Assembly: GCF_018691265.1 (NCBI RefSeq)
Contig: NW_024881296.1
Span: forward strand, 3,247,278-3,311,277
DNA from: Tyto alba
Taxonomy: Eukaryota > Chordata > Aves > Strigiformes > Tytonidae
Reading direction: 5' to 3'
Length of the DNA stretch: 64,000 bases
Part shown: piece by piece, positions 14,875-25,423 of the stretch
How positions within the stretch are numbered: position 1 is the stretch's first letter
Layout: each line of letters opens with the position of its first letter
Made by a program: the position numbers and the translations under genes
Notes under the pieces: model-generated
Told to the model about the DNA's origin: nothing
What the model saw: only the letters and a program-made list of their open reading frames with translations
Database searches by the model: none

Positions 14875-15054
14875 ATTAACGCGGGGACAGCGGGACGCGC
14901 CCCGCTCCATCCCTTATCCCCAGGCAAGCGGCGGGCAGGACCGGCCCGGGGATGCTGGGGGGAGGACGCCGCATGCCCTCAGCCCAACGCGAAGGGCACC
15001 GCACCCCACCGCCACCGCACCTCCCCAAACCCCCGAGCCTGCGCGGGGGCTTAC

Positions 15055-15228
15055 CTTCCGCACCCCCCCGAAGCCGTGCTCCGCCGCCACCCGCTCGGCC
15101 TCCGCCTGGCCCCCGCCGTGCAGCTCCACCAAGAAATGGTTGGTGTAGACGGCTCCCCGGGCCGGGGTACCGAGGAAGAGCAGGAGGAGGAAGAGGGCGC
15201 CTCGCAGCAGCGGTAGCCCCGCCGGCAT
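15055..15228 (-). CDS. PCSK2: Proprotein convertase subtilisin/kexin type 2, first coding exon (partial gene)
   Basis: PCSK2 is a subtilisin-like serine endoprotease of dense-core secretory granules that cleaves prohormones such as proinsulin, proglucagon and POMC at paired basic residues. This exon encodes 58 residues. Residues 1-25 form a signal peptide: MPAGLPLLRG, then the hydrophobic core ALFLLLLFLG, with likely cleavage after TPARG. Residues 27-58 begin the inhibitory propeptide, with VYTNHFLVELH, then AERVAAEHGF and GVRK. The TNHFLVELH and AAEHGF blocks are highly conserved in PCSK2 and absent from PCSK1. The start was chosen because it is followed at once by a signal peptide and has G at -3. 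The exon ends at AAG followed by GTAAGC (donor at 15054-15049), so the intron is phase 0. The catalytic Asp-His-Ser domain and P domain are not in the window. One extra glycine (GFGGVRK) is present compared with the mammalian GFGVRK that I recall. Confidence 0.93.
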
Positions 15229-15435
15229 GGCCCCGCGCTGCGCGCCCGCGGAGGCAGCCCACCGCGCCGCGGGGAGGGCGGCGGGCGGGCGAGGCGGGTA
15301 AGCGGCCAGAAGGTGGGAAGGGGCTGGGAAGGGGCTGGGCGATGGGTTGGGGGGGGGAAAGGGGGAATAAAACTAAAGTGGCGAAGGCAGGAGGGGAGTG
15401 GTGGGGACCGGCCGGGGGGCTGCTCCGGGGGTGCC

Positions 15436-15448
15436 GGGGGGGGGGGGG
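15436..15448 (+). repeat. G13 homopolymer upstream of PCSK2
   Basis: Thirteen consecutive G on the plus strand, about 210 bases upstream of the start codon. It is followed directly by AGGGGGG and a (GA)n tract, giving a long purine strand. Confidence 0.95.
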
Positions 15449-15483
15449 AGGGGGGAGACAGAGAGAGAAAGAGAGAGAGAGAG
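15449..15483 (+). repeat. (GA)n polypurine tract
   Basis: An AG/GA-rich run, almost pure purine except one C, follows the G13 run. Polypurine-polypyrimidine mirror tracts of this kind can form triplex (H-) DNA and often occur in promoters. Confidence 0.85.
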
Positions 15484-15509
15484 ATGCGTGTGCGTGCGTG
15501 CGCGCGCGC
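15484..15509 (+). repeat. 26-bp alternating purine-pyrimidine tract (TGCG/CG)n
   Basis: From A at 15484 to C at 15509 purines and pyrimidines alternate without a break. The tract is mostly TG and CG steps and ends in a (CG)n stretch. This is the classic Z-DNA-prone composition. It lies about 255-280 bases upstream of the PCSK2 start codon. Confidence 0.9.
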
Positions 15510-15562
15510 TGCCAGCCCGGCCCCTCCTCGGTTCAGCGGCGGCCGGAGGGAAAGCACCAGCC

Positions 15563-15588
15563 GGGGGGGGGGGGGGGGGGGGGGGGGG
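15563..15588 (+). repeat. G26 homopolymer upstream of PCSK2
   Basis: Twenty-six consecutive G on the plus strand, the longest G run in the window, about 335 bases upstream of the start codon. It has strong potential for G-quadruplex formation on the plus strand. Confidence 0.95.
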
Positions 15589-15602
15589 AGATTGCCGCGC
15601 TG

Positions 15603-15607
15603 CCAAT
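15603..15607 (-). promoter_or_regulatory. Inverted CCAAT box (candidate NF-Y site)
   Basis: CCAAT is read on the plus strand (TGCCAATCATGG), so ATTGG is read in the PCSK2 direction. It lies about 375 bases upstream of the start codon, between a G26 run and a C20 run. NF-Y is known to bind CCAAT in either orientation at proximal promoters. The motif is short, so the functional call is inference. Confidence 0.35.
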
Positions 15608-15638
15608 CATGGGCGAGGAGGATCGCCCCTGCTCCCCT

Positions 15639-15658
15639 CCCCCCCCCCCCCCCCCCCC
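15639..15658 (+). repeat. C20 homopolymer upstream of PCSK2
   Basis: Twenty consecutive C on the plus strand, 50 bases beyond the G26 run. The G-rich strand therefore switches from plus to minus between 15588 and 15639. Confidence 0.95.
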
Positions 15659-15764
15659 ACTCCCCAGCACGCATCTTCCACACACACCCACATCCCCAGC
15701 CCTCGCAACGCCTCTAACGCCTTCCCTTCACCCCTTGCACACCTTTTTACACACACCACCCCCC

Positions 15765-15803
15765 CACACACACACACACACTCACACACACTCACACACA
15801 CTC
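15765..15803 (+). repeat. (CA)n microsatellite
   Basis: CA dinucleotides run through this stretch with two CT interruptions (CTCACACACA twice). It lies about 540-575 bases upstream of the PCSK2 start codon. Confidence 0.9.
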
Positions 15804-15856
15804 CTTTCACAATACTTACCCCCCACTTACACCTGGACACCGCGCACCAGCCCCAG

Positions 15857-15877
15857 TTCAGCACCCACAGCAGTCCC
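15857..15877 (+). promoter_or_regulatory. Candidate RE1/NRSE (REST-binding) element
   Basis: The plus strand has a perfect left half-site TTCAGCACC (15857-15865), followed at the canonical offset by a partial right half (CAG, then CC). It lies about 630 bases upstream of the PCSK2 start codon. REST silences neuronal and neuroendocrine secretory genes in other tissues, which fits a gene restricted to neuroendocrine cells. The right half is degenerate, so this is a candidate only. Confidence 0.35.
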
Positions 15878-15967
15878 CCAATACCCCAGCCTAGCCCTGG
15901 ACCTGCCCCACATTCCCTCCAGCTCTTCTTCCCGTGGGGTTGGTGAGGGGGGGCAGGTGGAGCCGGG

Positions 15968-15988
15968 CCCCCCCCCCCCCCCCCCCCC
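15968..15988 (+). repeat. C21 homopolymer upstream of PCSK2
   Basis: Twenty-one consecutive C on the plus strand (G on the PCSK2 sense strand), about 740 bases upstream of the start codon. Confidence 0.95.
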
Positions 15989-16951
15989 GGCCTTCCCAGA
16001 GCAGGAGGCAGTACAGAGGTGACTGTAGGGTGGGGATGGCTAAATACTCTGTCAAAATCTACACGGCCAGGGCCAGCACCAGGCTTCTCTTCGGAGCCCG
16101 GTGAACAGAAAGGGTTAGGGAGTGCCCCGCACACACCCCACTCCGGTTTGTGCCCCTCACCAGCTGCTCGTGGGGTGATCGGCAACTTGTCACTATCCCA
16201 TTTTGGGGGGAAGGCGAGGCCCTAGGAGGGGGTCAGGCAGTCCTAAGGCAAAGCCAGGGGAAAGCCGCAGGACTAGGGCCCTCACTCGATTCTGACTCCC
16301 AGTCCCCACTGCCCACAGCTCAGCTGTGCAGGGACACCCTGGGGTCTGGGGTCCCCTAGCAACCCCCAAAGGTGAGTTTGCAGGGAAAGCGCTGGCAGGA
16401 AAGCATCTGGGCATTCCCTGCAATGGGAGTGTTTAGTGTGCAGGTGGGGTTGCAGAGGTGGCAGCATCTAAGAGGACGGGAACTCGGTTCTGTGAAAAAT
16501 AATCCATCACCTGCAAACCTCCAGGTGGAAACAAATGGAACAGAATATGCAAGTTTACATCAAGGTATAATTTAGCTTGTTCCCACAGCTATGTTTGTTA
16601 ATTTGTCACGTGAAAGGTTAATCCTTTGATGGATCCCTGAAGGGTCCCTTGGGAAAGACTCGGGGCACAGAAAGCATGGAAAGCTAGTACTGCCTTTAAA
16701 ACAAACAAAACGATAGATTTACTGTAATTCTACAAATGGTCAAATGTAATACAGAACTTAAATCAATCTGGGAAAACGAAAACAGCAAAGGTCACAAGTG
16801 AGACTCTTCTTCCATTATCCTAAAATGCTTTAGAAAATGACAGAAGAGCTCACCACACGATTGTGAATCCAAATGAGCATTGGTTTGTCATGACAAATTA
16901 TTGATTTCCTTCTAGATAAAAGAATATCCCTATTCAAACAGAAGGGAAATG

Positions 16952-16995
16952 GTAACTTGGAGCCTGATCCAAAGCCATTTAAATCAACAAAAGTG
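16952..16995 (+). repeat. Relic of an old amniote interspersed repeat
   Basis: The motif GAGCCTGATCCAAAGCCATT followed by TAAATCAA resembles a widespread reptile/bird interspersed repeat with 'CCTGATCCAAAGCCCATTGA'. Only a short piece is recognisable and I cannot name the family with certainty. Confidence 0.35.
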
Positions 16996-19485
16996 CTGTA
17001 AATGAATGACTGATGTTGGAAAAAAATCAAACACAAGGGAAAAGTAAAACATTAGAAGTGGCACAGTTGAGAAGGAAAACATCTTTGCAGCCTCATTAAG
17101 AGACTATGTCAATAGACTTCAGCCTTTATATGCCTGTTCTAACCATAGTTACTAAAAACAATTTTATATGTTATTTCTTTAAGCCAAGTTGTTTGTTTTC
17201 ATACATATTCAGCAACATCTCTCCCTTACAACATCTTTCCCAGTATTAAAGCAGATCCTGCTGCACTACGTGTTTCCAGGTGACTTGGGGCCCCTGAGAC
17301 TCTCAGAACAGTAATACCTGCTGGCAACTGCTTGACAGCCGATGAAGGCCCTACTGGCTTCTACCCACAATTGTTTCTCAGGATCGAAAAATGAGGGAAA
17401 TTAAAAAAGCAGCAGAGGAAAGCAATTTTCTCTACTTTAAGTTCTTGTTTATGAAAATACATATAAGCTTTTTTTCCTCCAGAGGTCTTCCGTTGTTTGA
17501 CACACCTCTTTCCATTTTGTTGCCAGTCCAGAGAAAGAGGAACATCAATAACAAAGGCAGGACAGCAGCCCTCCTGGCTCCCTCAAATCAGCAGGACAAG
17601 ATCCTGCCCACATTCAGAAACAAGGATCATATCACAGATTTGGGCGAGGAGTGTGACTAAATCATTCATTGTGTATCTTCTGACATCCCTGACTGCCAGC
17701 TGACAGTACCACTCAAAGTTGGTGCCACTGAAGAACAATATGGCAGGAACATTGCAATGCTGAGGAGATATCACCAACCAGCTCTAGCTTATAAACCTCA
17801 CAATATAGAGTTTTGAAGGCTTTGTCTATGTGATGATGTTTAAAAAAAAAAAAAACTTTAAAAGAGAGATTAGGTTAGGAAAGATTCGGTTAAAAAGTCA
17901 GATCTGTATAACACCAAGAAGAGAAAAGTCAGTTCAGAGAGGCCATTTTTTAAAAAAAAAAAAAAAAAGGTCATTATGAGTTGATGATTGTAGAAGTTTA
18001 AGACCAGACTAGACCACTGGGATTTCTAAGTTGGCATTTTTTGTAAGCTGTGGGGTTTACCTGTATTAATTCTTGCTTCTGGTCCATAGTTCTTTTTTTT
18101 CCTTAATGTACCAATCTTGAGTTAAAAATCAGGGTTGATCTATTACAGCTGTTGTGGAATGTTCCAATGATTGCTTACAGCCGTTTGTAAAAATTTGTAA
18201 CTTTGCCTGTCTTTACAGTACTGTTTGGTCCTGCACTGACGTCTCAGTGTTGTTTTTATTATGAATTTGTCCATGGAACTACTGAACCTAGTAACTTTAT
18301 CAGTAATGCATTTACACTGGTGTACTGGATTTAGCAAGACCTTACAGAGATCATTTCTTGGCCTCAGTCCTCTGGAACGTCTCCAGAAACAAATCAACTT
18401 TAGCAATGATTCCCACTTAGTAATTATACTTAAGAACCTAGCATTTAATCAGTTTTTAGTCTGTTTCATAAAGGCCGTTTTGTTTTTGTATCCAGTTTGT
18501 TCACTGACATGTCATGCGATATCAAGGGTCTCCCAGACACAACCAATGTCATAGAAGTGATAGATCAAAAAACTTGTTTTTTTTTTTTTTCCTCTGACTT
18601 TATCAGTTCATCCAGTAAGAAAGACCAATGTTCCCCATAAATTTTGGCTCATCTAATGAAAGACAAATAAACAACACTACTAGTTTTACCAGTGAAAACT
18701 ACAGCAGTGTTTAAAAAATAATATAAAATTAGATTAAAAATTTCAGTTCCCAAATGTATTGCTGACTACATCTTTAAACAACCATTAAATTACTACGATT
18801 ATTTTACAACAAGTAGTTGACATTCAGTATGAGGTCAACAAAGTATTAACATTTGCAGGAGGTGTTTCTTTCCCCTGGGACTGCACACGATGGTACTATG
18901 CCAAAAGGACCAGTATGTCAGAGGAAGTTGTAAGAACTCGTTTCTTCTCTGTGGAAGTCAACTGAGTCTTAAGTACAAGGTTTACATTGCTTTCATCTTT
19001 AATTGCTCATCCTAGCAGATGTGTGAGCAGCAACATTCTGAATAGCTGCAAGTAGAATATTACAATAATCAACTTTCACATGTTATGAGAGCGCAAAACA
19101 CATGAGCGTCCTTTTGCACAAGTCGGAGTCTCCCTTAAACCTATCTTTCTGAAGCTGTGAAGTGAGCATACAGTCATGCTTTAAGTGGACTCTGGAGCAG
19201 GCTTAGAGATAAAACCTACATTTGGAGGAACAGAAATGGGACTAAAAAGGCATGAGAAGATATTTCAAAAGGAAAGAATTTGATACCTAGTTAAAAAGCC
19301 CATAGTTGAAAGAAAGTGAAACAATATTTTTTGACAATATTGTTGAGAAGTTACCAGGACAGAGAATTAATCTGAAGAAAAGCAAGAACTAGAGTCTTAT
19401 ATTCTCTGCATACACCAGGGAACCTGTGTAATTCAATGTACAGTAAGAATAGAGTGAAATGCCATCAGGAACTACCACAGCAGTT

Positions 19486-19547
19486 GAGCGGAGCACCTCA
19501 CCACCATGAATTGGCTGAGTGGACCACCTCACTGCTGTGAGCTGGCT
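19486..19547 (+). repeat. Two-copy 31-bp tandem repeat, diverged
   Basis: Units 19486-19516 and 19517-19547 match at 23 of 31 positions with no gaps. Both begin GAG and end TGGCT, and share CACCTCAC in the middle. It is an old duplication; no function is evident. Confidence 0.75.
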
Positions 19548-21216
19548 CATTTCAGCTACAAGGTAAAAGTCACTTCAGAAAGTTTCCAAAACAAGCACTC
19601 TAAATGTACATCTATTTATCAGCCTTGCTGTGGATCATCTTAGGACAATTTATAAGAGCAAGCTTTAAACGGTTTTGTTTTGATACTGAGCAGCACAGGT
19701 ATGAGGAAAGCAAAGCAGAAACCACAGTAAATGAGTTCAGAGAGCTCATTGCTACTATTGCTCCACTTTGGGCTGATTGCCAAATCAGCCATAACTGTCT
19801 TAAAGAGGGTTTTCATAAAACGCATCTAGGCCATTTGAGCACAACAATGAAAAAAATGGATGTAAGAGTTATAGCAAACCAATGAAGGCAGGCAAAAGCA
19901 GTGTTTCCATGTGGAGGTTCTAGATTAAAGAGCTTCGGATCTTCGGTGATTTCAAGATCATTTGCCCTATTCAAAAATAATTGCTTCAACATTTTCATTG
20001 CTTTATACTATTGGATATTTTATTAACAATATTGTATTAACAATGGCAGTGTTATTTACAGACACATGTCTCCAGATCTACTATATATGTTAAATTCTCT
20101 TAGTGAAGAAAGAGGGCTACACCAGAAGCACCACTTTGTATCTAAGATATGTGAACCCAGGAGGGTTGGCAGTTACCAGGCACAGAAATTAAGAACTAAG
20201 ATGAAACATTTCATGCCATCACTGTGTGGGACTGACTGCATGGACCTTTCAAGCCTAAAGGACACTTGAAGACTGGAAGCCCTAATCCACAGTTTCTAGT
20301 TACTTAGACTTTAAGTTGCAGGCAGAATCCTCTCAACACACATGTAACTATACAGATGTTATATTGCCAAGTGTCAGAGTGGACAAGAACTGTATGTACT
20401 AATTTAGTGACATGATAATGCAAATAGTAAAAAAGAAGAGGGTAAGAACTGGTTCTCGGCATCCATTCACTGCAAGCCAACTGGGGTGAACAAAGAGGAT
20501 GGGAGAAGGAAAAGTGTAATTTCCTCCTCAAGCAGTTTGTTTTCTTTCATTACGTCCAGACATAAGGAACAACAGAGGGTTGGTAAGCAATATGGTGTCT
20601 GACAGGCAGAAGGTGAAAACTGTTGATATAAACAATGAAATCAATCTCCCATGCTTGCTTTACAAGTTTACAATCTGAGATGGACAGAGAGAAATAGATT
20701 ATGTATAAAATACATGTTCACAAGCCAGAAAAATAAAGCCCTTGAAAAAAGAGTGTGTTTGACTGAGCATTTGAATATGATTAAGATTAGGATCATGCTG
20801 AAAGCCTTATGGATTTCACTGGGACTACAGCATGTAAACGGCTGCTAAATGGGAACATGATTATCCATGTGCTGAAATAGTTTCCTGAATCTGACTCTTA
20901 ACCACTGCTAAAACATGTAGACAAATGCTCAGTTTAAGCATCCATGACAGAGAGGTACTAAAAGTAATGAAAATATGTGGTTCATTTATATTAAAAGGCT
21001 ATGCTTGTCACATTTCCCAGGCTTGTTTGTGTTTTATGCTACTGAGTTCTTTGATGAAGACCGAGTCTGTCTGGAAAAGAGGTCTGTGCAAATGACATTA
21101 GAAAACTAGAATTGCTCAGCAGAGTCAGTTTGAAGCAGATGGTCTCACTGACATTTTAGAAGATAACAGTGGGTGAAAGAAAGCTCCTAAGCGAGACCTG
21201 GAAATACTAATGTAAA

Positions 21217-21375
21217 AAACCAAACCAAAACAAAACAAAACAAAACCCACACCAAAAAAAAAAAAAAACAAAAGCAAAAAAAACACAAACAAACAAACAA
21301 ACAAACAAACAAACAAACAAAAAAAAACAAAAAAAACACAAAAAACAAACAAACAAAAAAAAAAAAAAACAAAGA
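21217..21375 (+). repeat. (CAAA)n/(AAAAC)n microsatellite block
   Basis: AAAAC repeats, then A runs, then about ten CAAA units, then more A/CAAA sequence. The F/V/L-rich reading frames on the minus strand here are translations of this repeat and are not genes. Confidence 0.95.
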
Positions 21376-23792
21376 AACCAAATCAAACCCCAATAGTAGC
21401 ACACTTAAGGAAAAAAGGCAAAAGAAAGTCAAGGTAAAAAGACATCTGTGAACCATGGGAATGACTGGGACAAAGGAAAACAGCTGGATACTTGGAGTTA
21501 GGGACAGAGATCATCCATCAGAGGAAAGACTGAAAGTGGAACTCAAAACAACATCAAAACATCCATCAAGATGGTCTCCAAGAAATCCTCCCACATGGGT
21601 GATGAAACTTCCATGAATTACTAACCAATCTAATTGTTTGCCTCAGGAAGCTCTCAACCATGTCCAAGATGAATTACAGAAAGACTCAGGGAAGGTAGGG
21701 AGAAGAGAGCAGTAATTGCAGTTTGTTCAGCTTTCTGAGCCCTTGTAATTGTTTATCTCTTTGATAAAGAGAAATGAGTGACAACATACAGGTGTGGTAC
21801 AACTAATAACAAGCTCTTCAACTTTGGTAGAACACTAATTATGAATGTTTGGCTGAAACACGGGACAAGAGTTGTCCACCAAAAATGCAGTTTATTGCAA
21901 TAAGGAAAAATAAACATTTAAAGATTTAATTGTATAAACATCCTTTTGATGGAATGAACTTACAAATTTCTATACTTTCCATTTAATATTCAAGCCTTGC
22001 AGCTCTGGCAAAGATAGGAAAAAAATCTCCACCACCTCCACCAGGCTGCTTCAATCACTTTTCTCATAATTCAGCTGCCAAGTACTGCCAAAGTTAAGTA
22101 TCTTGGTACATGACTGAGGTGAATTTGTTTGTGCTCTTTCTTGCACCAGTTTCACAGGCCTGCAGTTCACACTGCTCCCTGGAAAAGACTGCAGACCAGC
22201 GTTTTTTCCTTCATGTCATCATGAATTTAAAAAGTCTTAAACCTCACTATAAAAAAATAGAAAACCCCCCAAAATAGCTTAAAGCATAATGCCAGAATAA
22301 CAGTTTTAAGTTAACAGCTATTTACTTCTCTTAAAGTTAACTTCCTTCAGGATCTCTGCATAGCTACCTTTAGATTTTGTCACATTCAGCTGTCTCAGGC
22401 CCTGCCTAAAACCTTTCCCCTTGCAAGCAGTGACCTTTTCACACTCCTGGTACAGAGGCATTGGAGCTGGGATGCCAGCACAGGATAAAAACTCGGGCAC
22501 AAAACTCAGAGGATGCTGCAGACAGTCCTTAGCAGGTACCAGCTTGGGCTCTGGGAGGGTCAGTGTGCCATATCCCAACATGGTGGCACTGAGAACAGCT
22601 GCCACCACCCATCAGCCCAACCCTCGGCCACCAACGATGCCACAGCTGGTGCAGAGGAGACAGATTAGCAATGGGAAACACATAGGCAGAAATTAAAATT
22701 TGATTTTTTTCCTCCATCTCACATGCACCTTGTATAATGATTACTAAGACTTCACGTAATGAAACCTCATTCAAGTCTGAGGTTCAGAAGTGCTGTGCTA
22801 TAGACAACAACAAACAGCCTTTTGTAAAGAAAAATGGAGGATTTTCTATAAAGGTTGCTGAAATTCAGTGGGAGATGGATGACAAAGCCTATTTTTTCCT
22901 TTAAATTCTCCCCTGACAGAAGTAATTTTGTCTGGATTTTTGGCATAAAAACAAACACATCTATTCCTACACCCTTCTTTTCTGTAGTGCTGACCTTTTC
23001 CAAATCATTATGAAGTGTATATACACATATTGTCACACTAAGCTGTATCATGACTTCATAAACAATTCACCAAAAAGCCACTGCACATTCATAATTTTAA
23101 AAGAAAGTCGAATTTGACAGTGTAAGAAAAATGGAAAAAATAAAAGCAAATAAATCTCTAGGAAAAACACATCGCTTGTCCCCTAAACTGCTCTCATATC
23201 ATCATTCTCTTCATAAAAAAAATGCATTACCTGTTATTACTTCTCATCTGAGATAACTATAGTGAACATCACAAAAATGCGTGCAGGCTCTGCTCAAGAA
23301 GTCACTTCTAAACCACTGCACGAACCCGGTGTTTGGCTATATCTTAATTTTACTTGTAGAAGATAAAGAAGCTCTGAGGAGCAGATGAGAGGTCAAGTCT
23401 TCAATAAACATCTTGGTACAGCAAAATTGAAGTTTAGCTTACTTTGGGTTTTGTTTTTACTTTGCTCCACAATCAGATTTTAATGAGTGAGAACCTATTT
23501 TCCATCAGAACTACCGTGATTGCTTCAAGGGGGGGCCCTTCAAAAGGCTTCTCAATAATTTGTTAGCTCTTTGCAACCCTTACCTCTCAGTGGGAGCAGA
23601 GCTGCATCAGCATCCAAAGGGAGGACTTGGTATTCAACAAATTTTCCATTTGAATTTCACTTCAGAGAAGAGAGTACAAAAATACCAAAAAGAGGACAGG
23701 CTGACACTTCATTTGAAATCAACAGTTTCAAATTCAAGACAAAGGAATTTAGATTTGAAAGGAAATAAAAGGTCTAGGTTTTACCACAGATT

Positions 23793-23820
23793 TGTCCTAT
23801 CATATACCTATGATAGGACA
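23793..23820. other. Perfect 12-bp inverted repeat with 4-nt loop
   Basis: Arm TGTCCTATCATA (23793-23804) and its exact reverse complement TATGATAGGACA (23809-23820) flank the loop TACC. No poly(U) run or gene end is nearby, so nothing links it to termination. Confidence 0.9.
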
Positions 23821-25423
23821 CTGGTCTTGGCAGAGCCATGGACCACTATTTTAAAAATATCAAAAAGAAAAAGCATGTGGGTCCTTAAATGTGCATTGCT
23901 GTTTTGCCTAAAGATTTGTTTTAGCAGGTTCTGACAGACATATCCTGTTCAGATTACCCTCAGGAACCACCCCTTTGAACCATGGTGATACCTTTCATGA
24001 GGAAATTAATCAGCAAGATCCCCAAAATCATGAAGGGCATCACAAGACAAAAATTATCTCAGTGGGAAGCGTAGTGATTCAATCTTCTTATGGAAGTATG
24101 TAATACAGAACATTCCAAATAATTTTGTCTATTAAAGGGTCACAGTAACGAATCAAAGATATTGAATAACTGTTTGCATTATCAGGAAATACAAAAAGAA
24201 ATATGAAAAACAGAAAAAATGAACACTGGAAAAGGGAAAGAAAAGCCTGCAGTGTTCTATTTGCAAGAAAACAATTATGGATCTTATCAAATCATGCCAT
24301 TGTATCTTTGTATGGACTCCTCTGTATGATTATTGCTGAAATGTGGGACAAAGTACACCCTATATTCAACTGCTATAGGCCGCACAACATTAGGCACTGA
24401 ATAAAGGATTCTGTTTTTTAATAAGGAGCAGATGGTCACCTTATTCAAGCAGCTGTTGGGGGAAAAAATTATTCACTGTCAGGCATCAAAGGCTAACAAT
24501 TCAGATGGTTAGATTCAGATGCACTCACTCCTGCTAAGTAGTGGTATCAGCATTCAGCCACTGACTGGTCTAAGACAAGAGAAATGAAGTGAGGCAAAGA
24601 GGCTCCTCCTGGTCAGCTCTGCCAGCAACTCTTAGTGGCATATGAGCCATACCTACAAATCCAAGCTGGTGCTTAGCAAAAGCTCTAACTATGCCTCAAG
24701 GCATTTTTGAGGTCCAAGTTCTATACTAACAAGTGGAATTGTCAAAGAGTACATTAAAGGTATAAGCATATTAAAGCCTGTAAAATTAAAATTGAGTTAT
24801 TTCAGGAGATTATATTTTATCACTAGGTGGCATTGCTCTAAATCTTCCAGTGCCTCTCTTCCGAGCTCTTTACTGTATGGGTAGTATTCTAACAGCTGGT
24901 GAAACACACAGGTTTCACTGAGGTGGTACCAGCCATGCTGTTCAAAATGTATGTACAACCCTTTAGTGAATCTATATGGCAAGATATTTTATTCTAACTT
25001 CGCCTCAACTCTTCTATTTACTACTACAGAAACAAACACAGTCCATAACCAGACATTCAGTTACACCAACTGAAAGCCTCAGCCTACTCAGAAGCACTTA
25101 TAAAAAAACTCCAGCCCCCTCTGATGGTTCCCCCCTTCCACAATTCAGCTTCACAAATCTTTCCATCAGGGATAGCACAGTTGGTTCCAGCTCACATTTG
25201 TGTGTTGTACAACAGCTGTAAAAACAGGGGTTTTTGCCAATTTACTGTACCACTGAGTTGACTCATTGCCTGAGGAATTTGAAAAAATGTTAAAAAATTA
25301 CTTTCAATTTATTTTTTTTTACTTCAACTGTTGAATTGTCTGTGAAAGACATTAATGAAAAGTCTGACAGCATGAAATAGACGAATAAAAAGCATGAACA
25401 TTTGTATTATTTCTAAACCTGAA

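Larger units (their letters stand above)
1..15054 (-). other. PCSK2: PCSK2 intron 1 (5' part, continues beyond base 1)
   Basis: This is the stretch downstream of the PCSK2 exon 1 donor, read on the minus strand. No minus-strand reading frame in it resembles the next part of the propeptide or the catalytic domain, so it is called intron. PCSK2 intron 1 is known to be long in vertebrates. Reading frames here are short (at most about 150 codons) and look random. The stretch holds A-rich tracts near 2579, 9777 and 11262, one tRNA-derived SINE relic near 7.75 kb, a modestly GC-rich patch at about 8.5-9.1 kb and a G21 run at 14854-14874. I see no other gene, CpG island or recognisable LTR. A small exon could have been missed by eye. 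Confidence 0.7.
14640..16250 (-). promoter_or_regulatory. PCSK2: GC/CpG-rich promoter block of PCSK2
   Basis: The base composition rises sharply here compared with the AT-rich flanks, and CG dinucleotides are dense from about 14640 to 15650. The block covers exon 1, the start of intron 1 and about 1 kb upstream of the start codon, as expected for a CpG-island promoter. No TATA box is evident upstream of the start codon. GC-box-like runs of GGGCGG/GGCGGG type lie at about 15268-15298. The transcription start cannot be placed from sequence alone. Several long open frames on both strands across the block are explained by the scarcity of stop codons in GC-rich DNA and are not annotated as genes. 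Confidence 0.75.
16251..25423. other. Intergenic sequence upstream of PCSK2, no gene seen
   Basis: AT-rich sequence with only short random-looking reading frames. It holds poly(A) tracts at about 17839 and 17950, a T14 run near 18578, a diverged amniote repeat near 16955, a two-copy 31-bp tandem repeat (19486-19547), a (CAAA)n block (21217-21375) and a 12-bp perfect hairpin (23793-23820). No splice-flanked exon or conserved domain was recognised. Confidence 0.6.

Noticed and set aside
14952..16022. A 356-codon plus-strand open frame and several 100-210-codon frames on both strands across the PCSK2 promoter.
   Set aside because: The proteins are runs of Pro, Gly, Arg and His-Thr encoded by the C/G homopolymers and the CA repeat; stop codons are scarce at this GC content. 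No domain or plausible splice structure is seen.
21187..21456. F/V/L-rich minus-strand frames resembling membrane proteins.
   Set aside because: They are translations of the (CAAA)n repeat; the same applies to 63732-63973 and 40022-40261.
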